This document shows positions 32,977-43,512 of a DNA stretch of 64,000 nucleotides, piece after piece. Within the stretch, counting starts at the first letter, position 1, and every line of letters starts with the position of its first letter. The position numbers and the translations under genes are program-made. A model generated the notes under the pieces. It worked only from the letters and a program-made list of their open reading frames with translations. It was not told where the DNA came from and ran no database searches. This stretch comes from Fibrobacter succinogenes (lineage in GTDB: Bacteria; Fibrobacterota; Fibrobacteria; Fibrobacterales; Fibrobacteraceae): NCBI RefSeq assembly GCF_902779965.1, contig NZ_CACZDK010000017.1:1-64000 (forward strand). Reading direction: 5' to 3'.

Positions 32977-34638
32977 ATGATGGTGCGCCAAACGGTTGCT
33001 TTTGCAATAAGTGCTATTGTTGCGCTGTTTGCCGTGTTTCCGCTGACGGATACCGATATCTGGTGGCATTTGGCTTGTGCGCGTGAATGGGTGACGACAT
33101 GGACTCCGGTCCGCGAACCTGTTGTAAACGTGCACGAGTTTTTTCAGCAAACAGTCGCTTTTGTTTATAACGTTGGCGGCGCTTCGTTGCTTGTTGTGTT
33201 CAAGGCGATTTTATGGGGCTGCGTTTTTGCTCTTTTCCTATGGCCTTCGGTGCGAAATCCACAGCGGACAATGCCGCAGAAAATGCTTTGCACTTGTCAT
33301 CCTGAAAATGCATCGGAAAGGCTTACCCCAGATCTTCAAGACAACGTTATGGCAAACCCCGTAGGGGTGAAACAATCAATATTGCTTTTGGCGATTTTTG
33401 CAACCATCCTCTTTATTTTCCGTTATCAATTTGAAATTCGCCCCGTGCTTTTTTCGCTTTTGTTCCTTGGCGTTTACTGGAACATTTTGCCGCGGTTGAT
33501 TATAGGGAATGTGTCGCGCCATTCTAGCTTTTGGGTCTTGCTAGTTTTTGTTTTGCAATGGCTTTGGTGCAAGAGCCAAGGGCTTTACATTCTAGGCCCG
33601 ATTTTTGCGTGTATTGTATTTGTTTCTGGACACAAATTGTGGAATTTTCGAGCTTGGAAAAAGCTGGAGCCTTCAAAATGTATGTTGCCGTTTATTTTGG
33701 TGATGATGCTTTTGACGATGCCTTTTGCCCATCGTGAAGGCTTGAATTTGTTCTTGTATCCGTTTGGCTTGTTAGACAGATTGCTCGGGCTTTCGCCTTC
33801 AGCTGCGGTCTTTGCTAGCGAAATTGCCGAAAATCGTTCGCCCATAACGCTTTTGATGGCGGGGGAGAATGTGTTGCAATCGTCACTGATGATTGTGTTG
33901 TGCGTTGCTGGAATTGTTGCTGCGGTTCTTCGTTTACGTCAGTCGGGAAGTGTTGAAAATACGTCATTAACGAACTCTACGGAGCGTGTTGAATTTTATT
34001 TCGGTAATGCCGGATTCTGTGCTTTATGGCTTTTGGTAACTGCGATCCTCGCGCTTATCGCCGAACGCAATTTTGTGCTCTTCTTGCCTGTATTTTTTGC
34101 CGTTGTTTTGAGATCCTTCGGTTCCGCGCATACGCCACTAAATTCTAAAATCTCTCAACCGTCTACTTCCTATTCTCATCTCTCATCTCTCGTCTTTCGT
34201 CTCTCGTCTCTCGTCTTAATAGCTTTCCTCCTTGGCCTTTGGGTAAAATCGCTGTTGGCCTACGATTCCATGGTCGCGTACCAGCGCGTGCCAGTTGCTG
34301 CTGCCGAATGGATGAAATCGCATCCGCATTCGGGTAGGCTCTTTAATGATGACCGCGCGGGGGGCTATTTGGCGTTTGTGAATCCGTCTGATTCGACGTA
34401 TATCGATGGGCGCTTTATCCTTAAAACAGCGAAATTTTTCGAGAATTATTTGCGGTATGCGGAGTCTCCGCGAGTATTTCTCCATGATGCGGAATTGCAG
34501 AACATGGACCGCGTTGTGCTGCCGCTCCGCTATTATGCCCGCTGGGATAAATTGCTTGCCGCACTTGATTCTGTCGATAATTGGCACGTTGTGTACCGCG
34601 ATACTCTTTTTGTCGTGATGGACCGCACAGAACGCTAA
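32977..34638 (+). CDS. Polytopic membrane protein, glycosyltransferase-39-like N-terminus, two repeat-encoded insertions
   Basis: A 553-aa protein with about 9-10 membrane helices. The first loop motif, PLTDTDIWWHLACAREW, resembles the Asp-rich first loop of PMT/GT39-type and related membrane glycosyltransferases. The C-terminal soluble part contains GRLFNDDRAGGYLAF and YIDGRF. Family assignment is tentative. Two stretches break the helix pattern: residues about 95-132 (CTCHPENASERLTPDL) and about 386-414 (TSYSHLSSLVFRLSSLV). Both are encoded by repeat-class DNA (33262-33372 and 34135-34217). It is co-transcribed with TIGR02171 copy 4 and may supply or extend the glycan that those lipoproteins act on. 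Confidence 0.65.
   Translation: MMVRQTVAFAISAIVALFAVFPLTDTDIWWHLACAREWVTTWTPVREPVVNVHEFFQQTVAFVYNVGGASLLVVFKAILWGCVFALFLWPSVRNPQRTMPQKMLCTCHPENASERLTPDLQDNVMANPVGVKQSILLLAIFATILFIFRYQFEIRPVLFSLLFLGVYWNILPRLIIGNVSRHSSFWVLLVFVLQWLWCKSQGLYILGPIFACIVFVSGHKLWNFRAWKKLEPSKCMLPFILVMMLLTMPFAHREGLNLFLYPFGLLDRLLGLSPSAAVFASEIAENRSPITLLMAGENVLQSSLMIVLCVAGIVAAVLRLRQSGSVENTSLTNSTERVEFYFGNAGFCALWLLVTAILALIAERNFVLFLPVFFAVVLRSFGSAHTPLNSKISQPSTSYSHLSSLVFRLSSLVLIAFLLGLWVKSLLAYDSMVAYQRVPVAAAEWMKSHPHSGRLFNDDRAGGYLAFVNPSDSTYIDGRFILKTAKFFENYLRYAESPRVFLHDAELQNMDRVVLPLRYYARWDKLLAALDSVDNWHVVYRDTLFVVMDRTER
33262..33372. repeat. First repeat-class insertion in the membrane protein gene
   Basis: It contains TTGTCATCCTGAAAATGCAT (from 33294) of the GTCATCCTGAG class and ends with AACCCCGTAGGGGTGAAACA. 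The CCCGTAGGG-GAA end also occurs in the intergenic elements at 41045 and 47523. Confidence 0.5.
34135..34217. repeat. GTCTCTCGTCTCTCGTC repeat in the membrane protein gene
   Basis: GTCTACTTCCTATTCTCATC is followed by TCTCATCTCTCGTCTTTCGT and CTCTCGTCTCTCGTC. The opening word GTCTACTTCCTA is the same as in the intergenic elements at 41102 and 47670, so this copy bridges the coding and non-coding classes. Confidence 0.75.
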
Positions 34639-34723
34639 AACGTATGACTAAAATAATTTAAATTTTGTCATTAAAATTTTATTTTAATATAGATTTAACG
34701 GCCCTTTGGGCATAGGAGTTGGT

Positions 34724-36169
34724 ATGAATTTTTTGGTAAAATTTGGCCTTGTTGGTTTTGTTGCGTTTGGTCTTGCTCAGGCTAAGGTGAACTTCCCGTT
34801 TCCGCAAAAAAACAATTACGGTGGAAATGGCGTGGTTCTTTCGAATTTGGACGAAGCTGCTTCTCAGTTGAAGTCCGCGTTCGCGTTTTACATGAAAGAC
34901 AAGTATAAAGAAGACGCAACGTATGCTGCAATTGAAAAAGACAAGGGCAGCAACAATTTTGTTTCTGAAGGGACCGGATACGGCATGTTGATGATGGTCT
35001 ATTTCAGCGACAATACAACGAGCTATCAGTCTCAGTTTGATAAATTGTGGGCATTCTACAAGGCTGGGGTCAATGAACACGGACTTATGAACTGGTCTTT
35101 TGGCGGCTTGAGGCCGTATGATAACAAGGCGAATGCTGCAACGGATGCGGAAATGGATGTGGCGGCGGCCTTGATCATGGCTGCATACCAGTTCGGCGAT
35201 GACAAATATCTGGACGAAGCCCGCAAGCTTTTGAAAAATGTAAAGCAATACGAGTTCGAAGAGAACGGCATCCATAAGCCGGGTGATGCTTGGAACGACA
35301 AGAAAAATCCGTCCTATATCGCGCCCGCTTATTACAGGTTGTTTGCAGACGTGGATACGGAAAATGCCGAATTTTGGAAAACGACGGCGATGAAAGCGAA
35401 CTATGCATTGCTGGAAGCGAACTCCGCGGAATATTCTACAGGTCTTTTTGACAACTGGTCCGATGCCAGCGGAAAGGGCTTGGATGGAAACTATGGTTAC
35501 GATGCTGCGCGTACGCCTTGGCGCTTGGCTCAAGACTTTTATTGGTTCGGCGAAGAAAAAGCGAAAACGATGTTGGACAAGCTTGGTAAATGGGTGAGTG
35601 GCAATGCCGCGAAAAATATTCGTGGAAATATCAACCGTAACGGCAGTGTTGAAAGCTGGGCGGCTCATAACAGTACCTTTGTAGCAACTCTGATGACCTC
35701 TTTGGTAACGGATGCGTCTCGTCAGGGTAAACTGGATGAATTTTGGAGTGAGGCGGTTTCGCTGGGTGAAGAAGCATATTTCGAACAGTCTTTGAAAATT
35801 CTTTGTGGCTTGCTTGTTTCGGGTAACATGCCGAATCTTGCTGCCGCAACGCCTTCTGATCCGACTTCTTCGAGTTCGGCTTCGGTAAGTTCGAGTTCTG
35901 TAGAATCAAGCTCTTCGAGCACGACCTCGTTGAACGTTGTGGCGGCAGGCGCTCCGAAGATGACTCTTTCTGGCAGAACGCTTGAATTGAGCGCTAAGGG
36001 CGATGTTCGCGTGGATGTGATTTCGATGACGGGTAGTGTCGTGAAGTCGTTCGATAAGAACGCAACGGGTTCTGTCTCGATTTCGCTGAATGATATTCCT
36101 AGCGGTCTCTATGTTGTCCGCGTCAAGAATGCCGGCATCTCAAATCTCAAGAAGGTCAAGTTAGACTAA
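34724..36169 (+). CDS. Secreted GH8 endoglucanase with Ser-rich linker and sorting-like tail
   Basis: It hydrolyses beta-1,4-glucan (or xylan/chitosan, as GH8 members differ). A signal peptide covers residues 1-20. The (alpha/alpha)6 catalytic domain (about 21-370) shows SEGTGYGMLMMV with Glu82 as acid, NAATDAEMDVAAAL with the Asp of the GH8 signature, and DAARTPWRLAQDF. A linker of Ser runs (about 385-405) leads to a C-terminal module (KMTLSGRTLELSAKG, IPSGLYVVRVKN) like the tails of other secreted proteins here, probably for export or surface attachment. The start at 34724 follows TAGGAG. Two hairpins after the stop probably end transcription. Confidence 0.9.
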   Translation: MNFLVKFGLVGFVAFGLAQAKVNFPFPQKNNYGGNGVVLSNLDEAASQLKSAFAFYMKDKYKEDATYAAIEKDKGSNNFVSEGTGYGMLMMVYFSDNTTSYQSQFDKLWAFYKAGVNEHGLMNWSFGGLRPYDNKANAATDAEMDVAAALIMAAYQFGDDKYLDEARKLLKNVKQYEFEENGIHKPGDAWNDKKNPSYIAPAYYRLFADVDTENAEFWKTTAMKANYALLEANSAEYSTGLFDNWSDASGKGLDGNYGYDAARTPWRLAQDFYWFGEEKAKTMLDKLGKWVSGNAAKNIRGNINRNGSVESWAAHNSTFVATLMTSLVTDASRQGKLDEFWSEAVSLGEEAYFEQSLKILCGLLVSGNMPNLAAATPSDPTSSSSASVSSSSVESSSSSTTSLNVVAAGAPKMTLSGRTLELSAKGDVRVDVISMTGSVVKSFDKNATGSVSISLNDIPSGLYVVRVKNAGISNLKKVKLD

Positions 36170-36178
36170 GTTTACTTA

Positions 36179-36256
36179 ATTGTTTACTTTTGTAAACAAA
36201 TCGTCATTCTGAACATTGTGAGATTTTACTCAAGTATGTTCAGAGTGACTTTTTTT
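36179..36256 (+). terminator. Two hairpins after the GH8 gene
   Basis: The first is TTGTTTAC-tttt-GTAAACAA (36180-36199). The second pairs GTCATTCTGAACAT (36203-36216) with ATGTTCAGAGTGAC (36236-36249), with one G-T pair, and is followed by seven T; it is a strong terminator that reuses a GTCATTCTGA-class repeat. Confidence 0.8.
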
Positions 36257-36521
36257 GTATCTATTTGTACATATTTTGAACGTCGCCTGTTTGTTTGTAA
36301 ATCTTTATTTGCTTTTTGTAAATAATTGTTATCGTTTAAATTAAATTTAGGTTAATTAAGCTGTAAAATTTAAATTACGTATTCTCGAAAATTGCTTATT
36401 TTTATTGAAATTTAAGCAAAATTTGATGTTGTTGTATATTTTTTGTATGCTTTTGCTTATTTTGTTCGATTCATTTACTAAATTTATTTGACCTTAAAAT
36501 AAACTAAAAAAAGGCAAATAA
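36257..36521 (+). promoter_or_regulatory. AT-rich leader of the Ser-linker protein gene
   Basis: About 265 bases of very AT-rich sequence with no gene. Several TATATT/TTATTT-like boxes are present but none has a clear -35 partner, so I do not fix a promoter. The gene start at 36522 is preceded by an A-rich stretch with a weak AAAGGC ribosome-binding site. Confidence 0.4.
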
Positions 36522-38595
36522 ATGAAAAACATTAAGAGTACATCATTGTTCTTGGGCGTGGCCTCTGCTATGGCTTTTGCTCAGGACGGCGCCGCCTGCA
36601 TTCCGTTTGTCAACGGAGTCGGTGATTATAACAAGCATTGTTATAATTCCGGCCTTATTGATATGGAAAAAGGCAAGTGCTATACCATGAATGCGGATCG
36701 TGCTAGAGAGGGTGTTCCGCAGTGGATTAACAACATTGTTTCCCAAACATGGTGGTGGAGCGAGACGGAATGCATTGAAGAACCAGCTTCTAGTTCCAGC
36801 GTTGAACCGGAATCTAGTTCTAGTGAAGTTGTTTCCTCTAGCTCTGAAGAACCGGTTTCTAGCTCTAGCGAAGTTGTTTCTTCTAGCTCTGAAGAACCGG
36901 TTTCTAGCTCTAGCGAAGCTGTTTCTTCTAGCTCCGAAGAACCGGTTTCTAGCTCCAGCGAAGCTGTTTCTTCCAGCTCCGTTGAATCTAGCTCTAGCGA
37001 AGTTGTTGTTTCCAAGTGCGTTGAATTCGTAAACGGCTCTGGCGACTACAACGGCAAGTGCTTCCTACAACGGCAAGTGCTTCAATGCTGGTCTTAACGA
37101 CATGACCGCTGGCAAGTGCTATAAGCTGAACCCGGATCGCGGCGAAGTTCGTGAAAAATGGATCAACAACAGAGCCGTTGACTCTTGGTGGTGGGTTGAA
37201 ACTTCTTGCGGTGTAGAACCGGCTTCTAGCTCCAGCGTTGAAGAATCTTCCAGCTCAGTCGAAGAATCCAGCTCTAGTGTTGAAGAATCTTCTAGCTCTG
37301 TCGAAGAATCCAGCTCTAGTGTTGAAGAATCTTCCAGCTCAGTCGAAGAATCCAGCTCTAGCGTTGAAGAATCTTCTAGCTCAGTCGAAGAATCCAGCTC
37401 CAGCGTTGAAGAATCTTCTAGCTCAGTCGAAGAATCCAGCTCTAGCGTTGAAGAATCTTCCAGCTCAGTCGAAGAATCCAGCTCCAGTGTTGAAGAATCT
37501 TCTAGCTCAGTCGAAGAATCCAGCTCTAGCGTTGAAGAATCTTCCAGCTCAGTCGAAGAATCCAGCTCTAGTGTTGAAGAATCTTCCAGCTCAGTCGAAG
37601 AATCCAGCTCTAGTGTTGAAGAATCTTCCAGCTCAGTCGAAGAATCCAGCTCTAGCGTTGAAGAATCTTCCAGCTCAGTCGAAGAATCCAGCTCCAGCGT
37701 TGAAGAATCTTCCAGCTCTGTTGAAGAATCCAGCTCCAGCGTTGAAGAATCTTCCAGCTCTGTTGAAGAATCTAGCTCTAGCGAAGTTGTTGTTTCCAAG
37801 TGCGTTGAATTCGTAAACGGCTCTGGCGACTACAACGGCAAGTGCTTCAATGCTGGTCTTAACGACAACTTCTTGCGGTGCAGAACCGGTTTCTAGCTCC
37901 AGCGTTGAAGAATCTTCCAGCTCTGTTGAATCCAGCTCTAGCGTTGAAGAATCTTCTAGCTCTGTCGAAGAATCCAGCTCCAGCGTCGAAGAATCTTCTA
38001 GCTCCGTTGAAGAATCCAGCTCCAGCGTCGAAGAATCTTCCAGCTCTGTTGAAGAATCTAGCTCCAGCGTCGAAGAATCTTCTAGCTCTGTCGAATCCAG
38101 CTCCAGCGAAGTTTCTTCCAGCTCCGTTGAATCTAGCTCTAGCGAAGTTGTTGTTTCCAAGTGCGTTGAATTCGTAAACGGCTCTGGCGACTACAACGGC
38201 AAGTGCTTCAATGGATCAACAATAGAGCTGTTGACTCCTGGTGGTGGGTTGAAACTGCTTGCTTTGACGAACCAATCGTGAAGCCGGCTCCGAAGACCGA
38301 AAATCCTATTCTCAAGTCTAACGGTCGCGACAACGGCACAACGGCTATCGCCGCTACTGTCGAAGCAAAGTCCAACATTGCATTCGTGAACAACACCTTG
38401 AGCATCGCTTCGACCTCCAATGGCGCTAAGACTGTTAAGGTCTTCAGTGTTCGTGGTGACGTGCTCCTTTCCAAGACTTTCTCTGGCGCATCCATGAGCT
38501 TGGATATGTCTAAGTTTGCTGGCAAGGGTGCTGTGATTGTTCGTCTCGTCGAAGGCCGCAAGGTTCTCGCAACGAAGCGTATTGCAGTTCGCTAA
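36522..38595 (+). pseudogene. Modular secreted Ser-linker protein broken by at least three frame changes
   Basis: It starts with a signal peptide (MKNIKSTSLFLGVASAMAFA). Four copies of an unnamed Cys/Trp module follow (pattern CxxFVNGxGDYNxxC, GKCYxxNxDR, WINNxxxxxWWWxETxC) at about 36588-36770, 37012-37212, 37796-37880 and 38156-38265, separated by Ser/Glu linkers, ending with a sorting-like tail (KTVKVFSVRGDVLLSKTF) at about 38330-38595. Module 2 has a 19-base tandem duplication (CTACAACGGCAAGTGCTTC) that shifts the frame. Modules 3 and 4 lack internal parts and also shift it. One repaired frame would give about 690 aa. Causes could be decay, slippage, or assembly error in repeats. The module resembles a surface-binding unit, but I cannot name it. 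Confidence 0.7.
37222..37780 (+). repeat. 21-bp (42-bp higher-order) coding repeat, heptad VEESSSS
   Basis: About 26 tandem units encode the heptapeptide VEESSSS. Two synonymous unit forms alternate (GTTGAAGAATCTTCYAGCTC and GTCGAAGAATCCAGCTC), so the true period at DNA level is 42 bases. A shorter block of the same repeat lies at about 37895-38100. Confidence 0.9.
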
Positions 38596-38629
38596 TTCGC
38601 TAACTCATAAATTCTGTTTGTGAAAAAAG

Positions 38630-38655
38630 GCTCCCTCTGACGAGGGAGCTTTTTT
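38630..38655 (+). terminator. Rho-independent terminator
   Basis: GCTCCCTC (38630-38637), loop TGAC, GAGGGAGC (38642-38649), then six T. It also has A residues before the stem, so it could serve the convergent ligA gene. Confidence 0.9.
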
Positions 38656-38714
38656 AATTTGATGGTGATTTTTTATGACTTGTGGTCAAATTCGGTATCA
38701 AGTTTCGGCTTTGT

Positions 38715-40910
<2,196 letters not shown>

Positions 40911-41110
40911 TTAGAAGTTACTAGTTCTGAGTTACTAGTTACTGAGGTTGCTTCGCAACAGTTAAGAGTTCCGAGTTACTAGTTATTAGAGAATTTCATA
41001 TTAAGAATCACTAGTAACTACTAACTAGTATCTAGTAACTAAAAAGTAACTAGCACCCGTAGGGTGAAGTAACTTATAACTAAGTTCTGCCAATTAAGTT
41101 CTGTCTACTT
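40911..41110. repeat. AGTTACTAG-word hairpin element (ligA-mntP gap)
   Basis: GAAGTTACTAGTTCTGAGTT and ACTAGTTACTGAGG on the left face TAACTAGTATCTAGTAACT on the right, followed by ACCCGTAGGGTGAAGTAACT and TAAGTTCTGCCAATTAAGTT. The same element, in the same order, is at 47415-47570. It fills almost the entire gap. Confidence 0.8.
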
Positions 41111-41114
41111 CCTA

Positions 41115-41663
41115 CTAAACAAACATCTTCACGCCGATAGCGATGAGGATAAGGCCCGCGATAAAATCGGGAATTTTCGTTTTAAAACGCTTGGCGGTAT
41201 GGCGCCCGATTTCAAAACCGATGATTCCCATTGCAAAACTTGCAAATGCAATGGCGCTCACGGCGAAATTCATGTTCACATTCATGAACGCAAATGAAAT
41301 TCCAACGGCAAAGGCATCAATGCTTGTCGCAATGGACAAAAGCAAAATGTTCGTGAGGCTCAAACGCTTGCATGAGACTGCTTCGTCGCCACCCCTGATG
41401 GCTCCAAAAATCATGCGACCGCCCAAGATGCAGAGAATCGCACAGGCAATAGGCGTTCCGACGGCGTTGAACCAGCGTTCTGCGAAACTTCCCAGGAAAA
41501 AACCGAGGAGCGTCATGCCGCCCTGAAAAACGCCAAAGCTCACGGCCTGCAAAAATGCGCTGCTATAACGAATGCTTGATTTGCAAAGTCCGGTCGAAAT
41601 AGCGACCGCAAAACAGTCCATCGCTTCAACAATGGCGATGATGATGATTTCTAGGGTGGTCAT
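41115..41663 (-). CDS. mntP: MntP-type manganese efflux pump
   Basis: A 182-aa inner-membrane protein with six predicted helices in two repeats, each with the family motif: EAMDCFAVAISTG (helix 1) and ATSIDAFAVGISFAF (helix 4), with the conserved Asp residues. It exports Mn2+ in homologues (formerly DUF204/YebN). I looked for a yybP-ykoY manganese riboswitch upstream and saw none; the leader holds only AT-rich sequence and a repeat element. Confidence 0.92.
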   Translation of the reverse strand: MTTLEIIIIAIVEAMDCFAVAISTGLCKSSIRYSSAFLQAVSFGVFQGGMTLLGFFLGSFAERWFNAVGTPIACAILCILGGRMIFGAIRGGDEAVSCKRLSLTNILLLSIATSIDAFAVGISFAFMNVNMNFAVSAIAFASFAMGIIGFEIGRHTAKRFKTKIPDFIAGLILIAIGVKMFV

Positions 41664-41732
41664 TTTGTGTTATGTTTTTTTCATTTGAATCTTCGAGTGC
41701 AAAAATAAAAAAATATATTGTAGATATTAGAT

Positions 41733-41818
41733 GGCAGAACTTAGAACTTAGAGCTTAGAGTTACCAACTAAGTTCTAAGAGCGGAGCGGGCTAAGTTCTA
41801 CCAACTGCGCCGGAGGCG
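41733..41818. repeat. AACTTAGAACTTAG-word hairpin element
   Basis: GGCAGAACTTAGAACTTAGA and GCTTAGAGTT (41733-41763) face AACTAAGTTCTAAG and GGCTAAGTTCTACC (41765-41805). GAGCGGAGCGGGC lies in the middle. It is the same class as 46617-46680 and 47362-47415. Confidence 0.75.
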
Positions 41819-41824
41819 CGAGCA

Positions 41825-43072
41825 TTGAACAGTAAAGTCTTTACAATTGTTTTTATCGCTTTGTGCGTGTTGCTCCTGCTTTCTGTAGGGGGCTCGTTTT
41901 GGGATGGTTCCTTCGAACTGCTTTTGCACAATAGCAGTAATTGGAAATTCCCCAAGACGCTCTTCATCTTTTGGATCGGCATGTCGCAGGCGGGGATTCT
42001 CCTTTCGGCATTCTTGCTTATCATGAAGGTGAAAATCCACCGTCGCACGTCGCTGTTGTTGGAGCTGAGCTCTCTTTGCAGTCTTGTCGTTGCGTTAGTT
42101 TTTTCTTTGCTCTATTCTAACACCATCAAGATCAATAGCGATGTGTATAGCATTGGAATTGTTGGTTTTATTTCGCTCCTGTTTTTTGTGACGCATCTTG
42201 TGGCGGCGGATTCAGCTGAAGATTTGGCGCTTTGCAAGGAACTGGCTAAGATTAGGCGGCCACTTGCATGGATAATTCTCCCGACGGTGTTTTGGGTCGT
42301 CTCATCGTTTGCGCTTGGCTTTGCGCAATTTGAAAATACTGTGTGGTTGGGATCATTCTTCCCGCTGTACGTAATGGCTTGTGTTTTCTACATGGGGCTT
42401 GCCAATTCGGTTGTCCTTCTCTCGTTTGAAAATTACTACAACCGTATGATTGAGCGGTTCCTGATGCTCTGTAGCTGGTTCATGTCGCTATTGTTCCTTT
42501 GGCTGATTCTTTTGAAAGGTGGCGGAAGTGTTGCCTCGTTCATATTGGCGTGCGCGGTCCCGCAGTTGTTGCTCTTTGAGGCCGTGCGTGAAAATCTTTG
42601 GGGGCGCATGCTCGTGGTCTTTAGTATCCTGTTCGGCATTTTACTCAAGTGCGATTTCGTGGTGAACCACAATGATTTTCATTTCTTTGCGAATGTGAAC
42701 TTTGCCAATCTGAGTCTCATGTTTGCGGGGGGAACGTTGTTTGTTGCCTTATTCTTTGGCGTTCGTTTTTGGCTTTCGCGATTCTTTGAAAACGATGAAA
42801 TCTTGATGGGCGAGGAAAGCGATAGTTCGGATGGAGAAATGCCCGATACCGAAGAAAAAAAGTATTACTCTCCGTTTTCAGCGCCGGAATTTAAAGTGGT
42901 ACGTTTGCCTGTGTTATGCGGAGTTCTTGCCGCTGTAGCGTATGGTTATTTTACATCGGATTGGATTACGCTTGCGGGGCCGTTTGGCGCTTACGTGAGT
43001 TGTCTGTTAGTCTGTCTGCAACCTTTTGTGCATATAGGCTTTAAAAAGCGTAGGAGGGCTAAACGTAAATGA
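41825..43072 (+). CDS. Ten-helix membrane protein, distantly NrfD-like
   Basis: A 415-aa polytopic protein. The second helix, KTLFIFWIGMSQAGILLSAF, resembles the FWIGxxxAGTLISA segment of NrfD/PsrC/ActC quinol-oxidising membrane subunits, and the helix spacing is similar, but no partner iron-sulfur or molybdenum subunit is nearby. The start is TTG, supported by GGAGG 8 bases upstream and by the need for the first helix (FTIVFIALCVLLLLSVGG). An acidic loop (ESDSSDGEMPDTEEKK) precedes the last two helices. It overlaps the next membrane gene by ATGA, so the two proteins probably function together. The NrfD link is a guess. Confidence 0.6.
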   Translation: MNSKVFTIVFIALCVLLLLSVGGSFWDGSFELLLHNSSNWKFPKTLFIFWIGMSQAGILLSAFLLIMKVKIHRRTSLLLELSSLCSLVVALVFSLLYSNTIKINSDVYSIGIVGFISLLFFVTHLVAADSAEDLALCKELAKIRRPLAWIILPTVFWVVSSFALGFAQFENTVWLGSFFPLYVMACVFYMGLANSVVLLSFENYYNRMIERFLMLCSWFMSLLFLWLILLKGGGSVASFILACAVPQLLLFEAVRENLWGRMLVVFSILFGILLKCDFVVNHNDFHFFANVNFANLSLMFAGGTLFVALFFGVRFWLSRFFENDEILMGEESDSSDGEMPDTEEKKYYSPFSAPEFKVVRLPVLCGVLAAVAYGYFTSDWITLAGPFGAYVSCLLVCLQPFVHIGFKKRRRAKRK

Positions 43073-43512
43073 GCATGTTTGCCAATGCCGTGGCGTGCCT
43101 CTTGTGCCTGATTTTTGCGGCGTTCCTTTGGAAAATGAAGGGAATGCTCCGCATTACGCTTGTCATGTTCTTGATTGTCATGACGAGTTGCCTTTATACG
43201 GCTTTTGCGGGGAATCTTGCTATTTCGGCGATGGAAAATTACCCGTTCCGCATGCTTGCGCTTACATTATGTGTTTTTACGACGGGGCTTCGCGAAAACC
43301 GCAGGTGCTTTATGGTGCTTGCCCAAACATTTTGGCTATGGTTGGAACTGGTCGGGAATGTATCTCTTTACCAAGCGGGAGCGGAGGCGCCTTGGATACG
43401 CCTCGCCGCTATTGCAGAAATCGCTCTCGGCTGTTGTTTTATGGTTAGAATCCCAAGAGAAATCGAGTTCGGGCTAATCGTTTTATGGATGGCCGTCTGG
43501 ATGTTTTTTTAG
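43069..43512 (+). CDS. Small four- to five-helix membrane protein, unknown function
   Basis: A 147-aa hydrophobic protein (helices around AVACLLCLIFAAFLW, ITLVMFLIVMTSCLYTAFA, MLALTLCVFTTGL and EFGLIVLWMAVWMFF). It starts in an ATGA overlap with the preceding gene and ends with a 4-base convergent overlap with the EAL-protein gene. No family was recognised. Translational coupling suggests it is a partner of the ten-helix protein. Confidence 0.7.
   Translation: MSMFANAVACLLCLIFAAFLWKMKGMLRITLVMFLIVMTSCLYTAFAGNLAISAMENYPFRMLALTLCVFTTGLRENRRCFMVLAQTFWLWLELVGNVSLYQAGAEAPWIRLAAIAEIALGCCFMVRIPREIEFGLIVLWMAVWMFF

Noticed and set aside
37119-37799. Long open frame on the minus strand across the Ser-linker repeat
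   Set aside because: It is a by-product of the 21-base repeat, which is open in several frames. The plus-strand frame has the signal peptide, Cys modules and tail.
37222-38100. Tandem repeat as a CRISPR array
   Set aside because: The repeat is contiguous without unique spacers and encodes a Ser/Glu linker; no cas genes are present.
41664-41820. Manganese riboswitch upstream of mntP
   Set aside because: No yybP-ykoY-type conserved loops; the region holds AT-rich sequence and an AGAACTTAG repeat element only.
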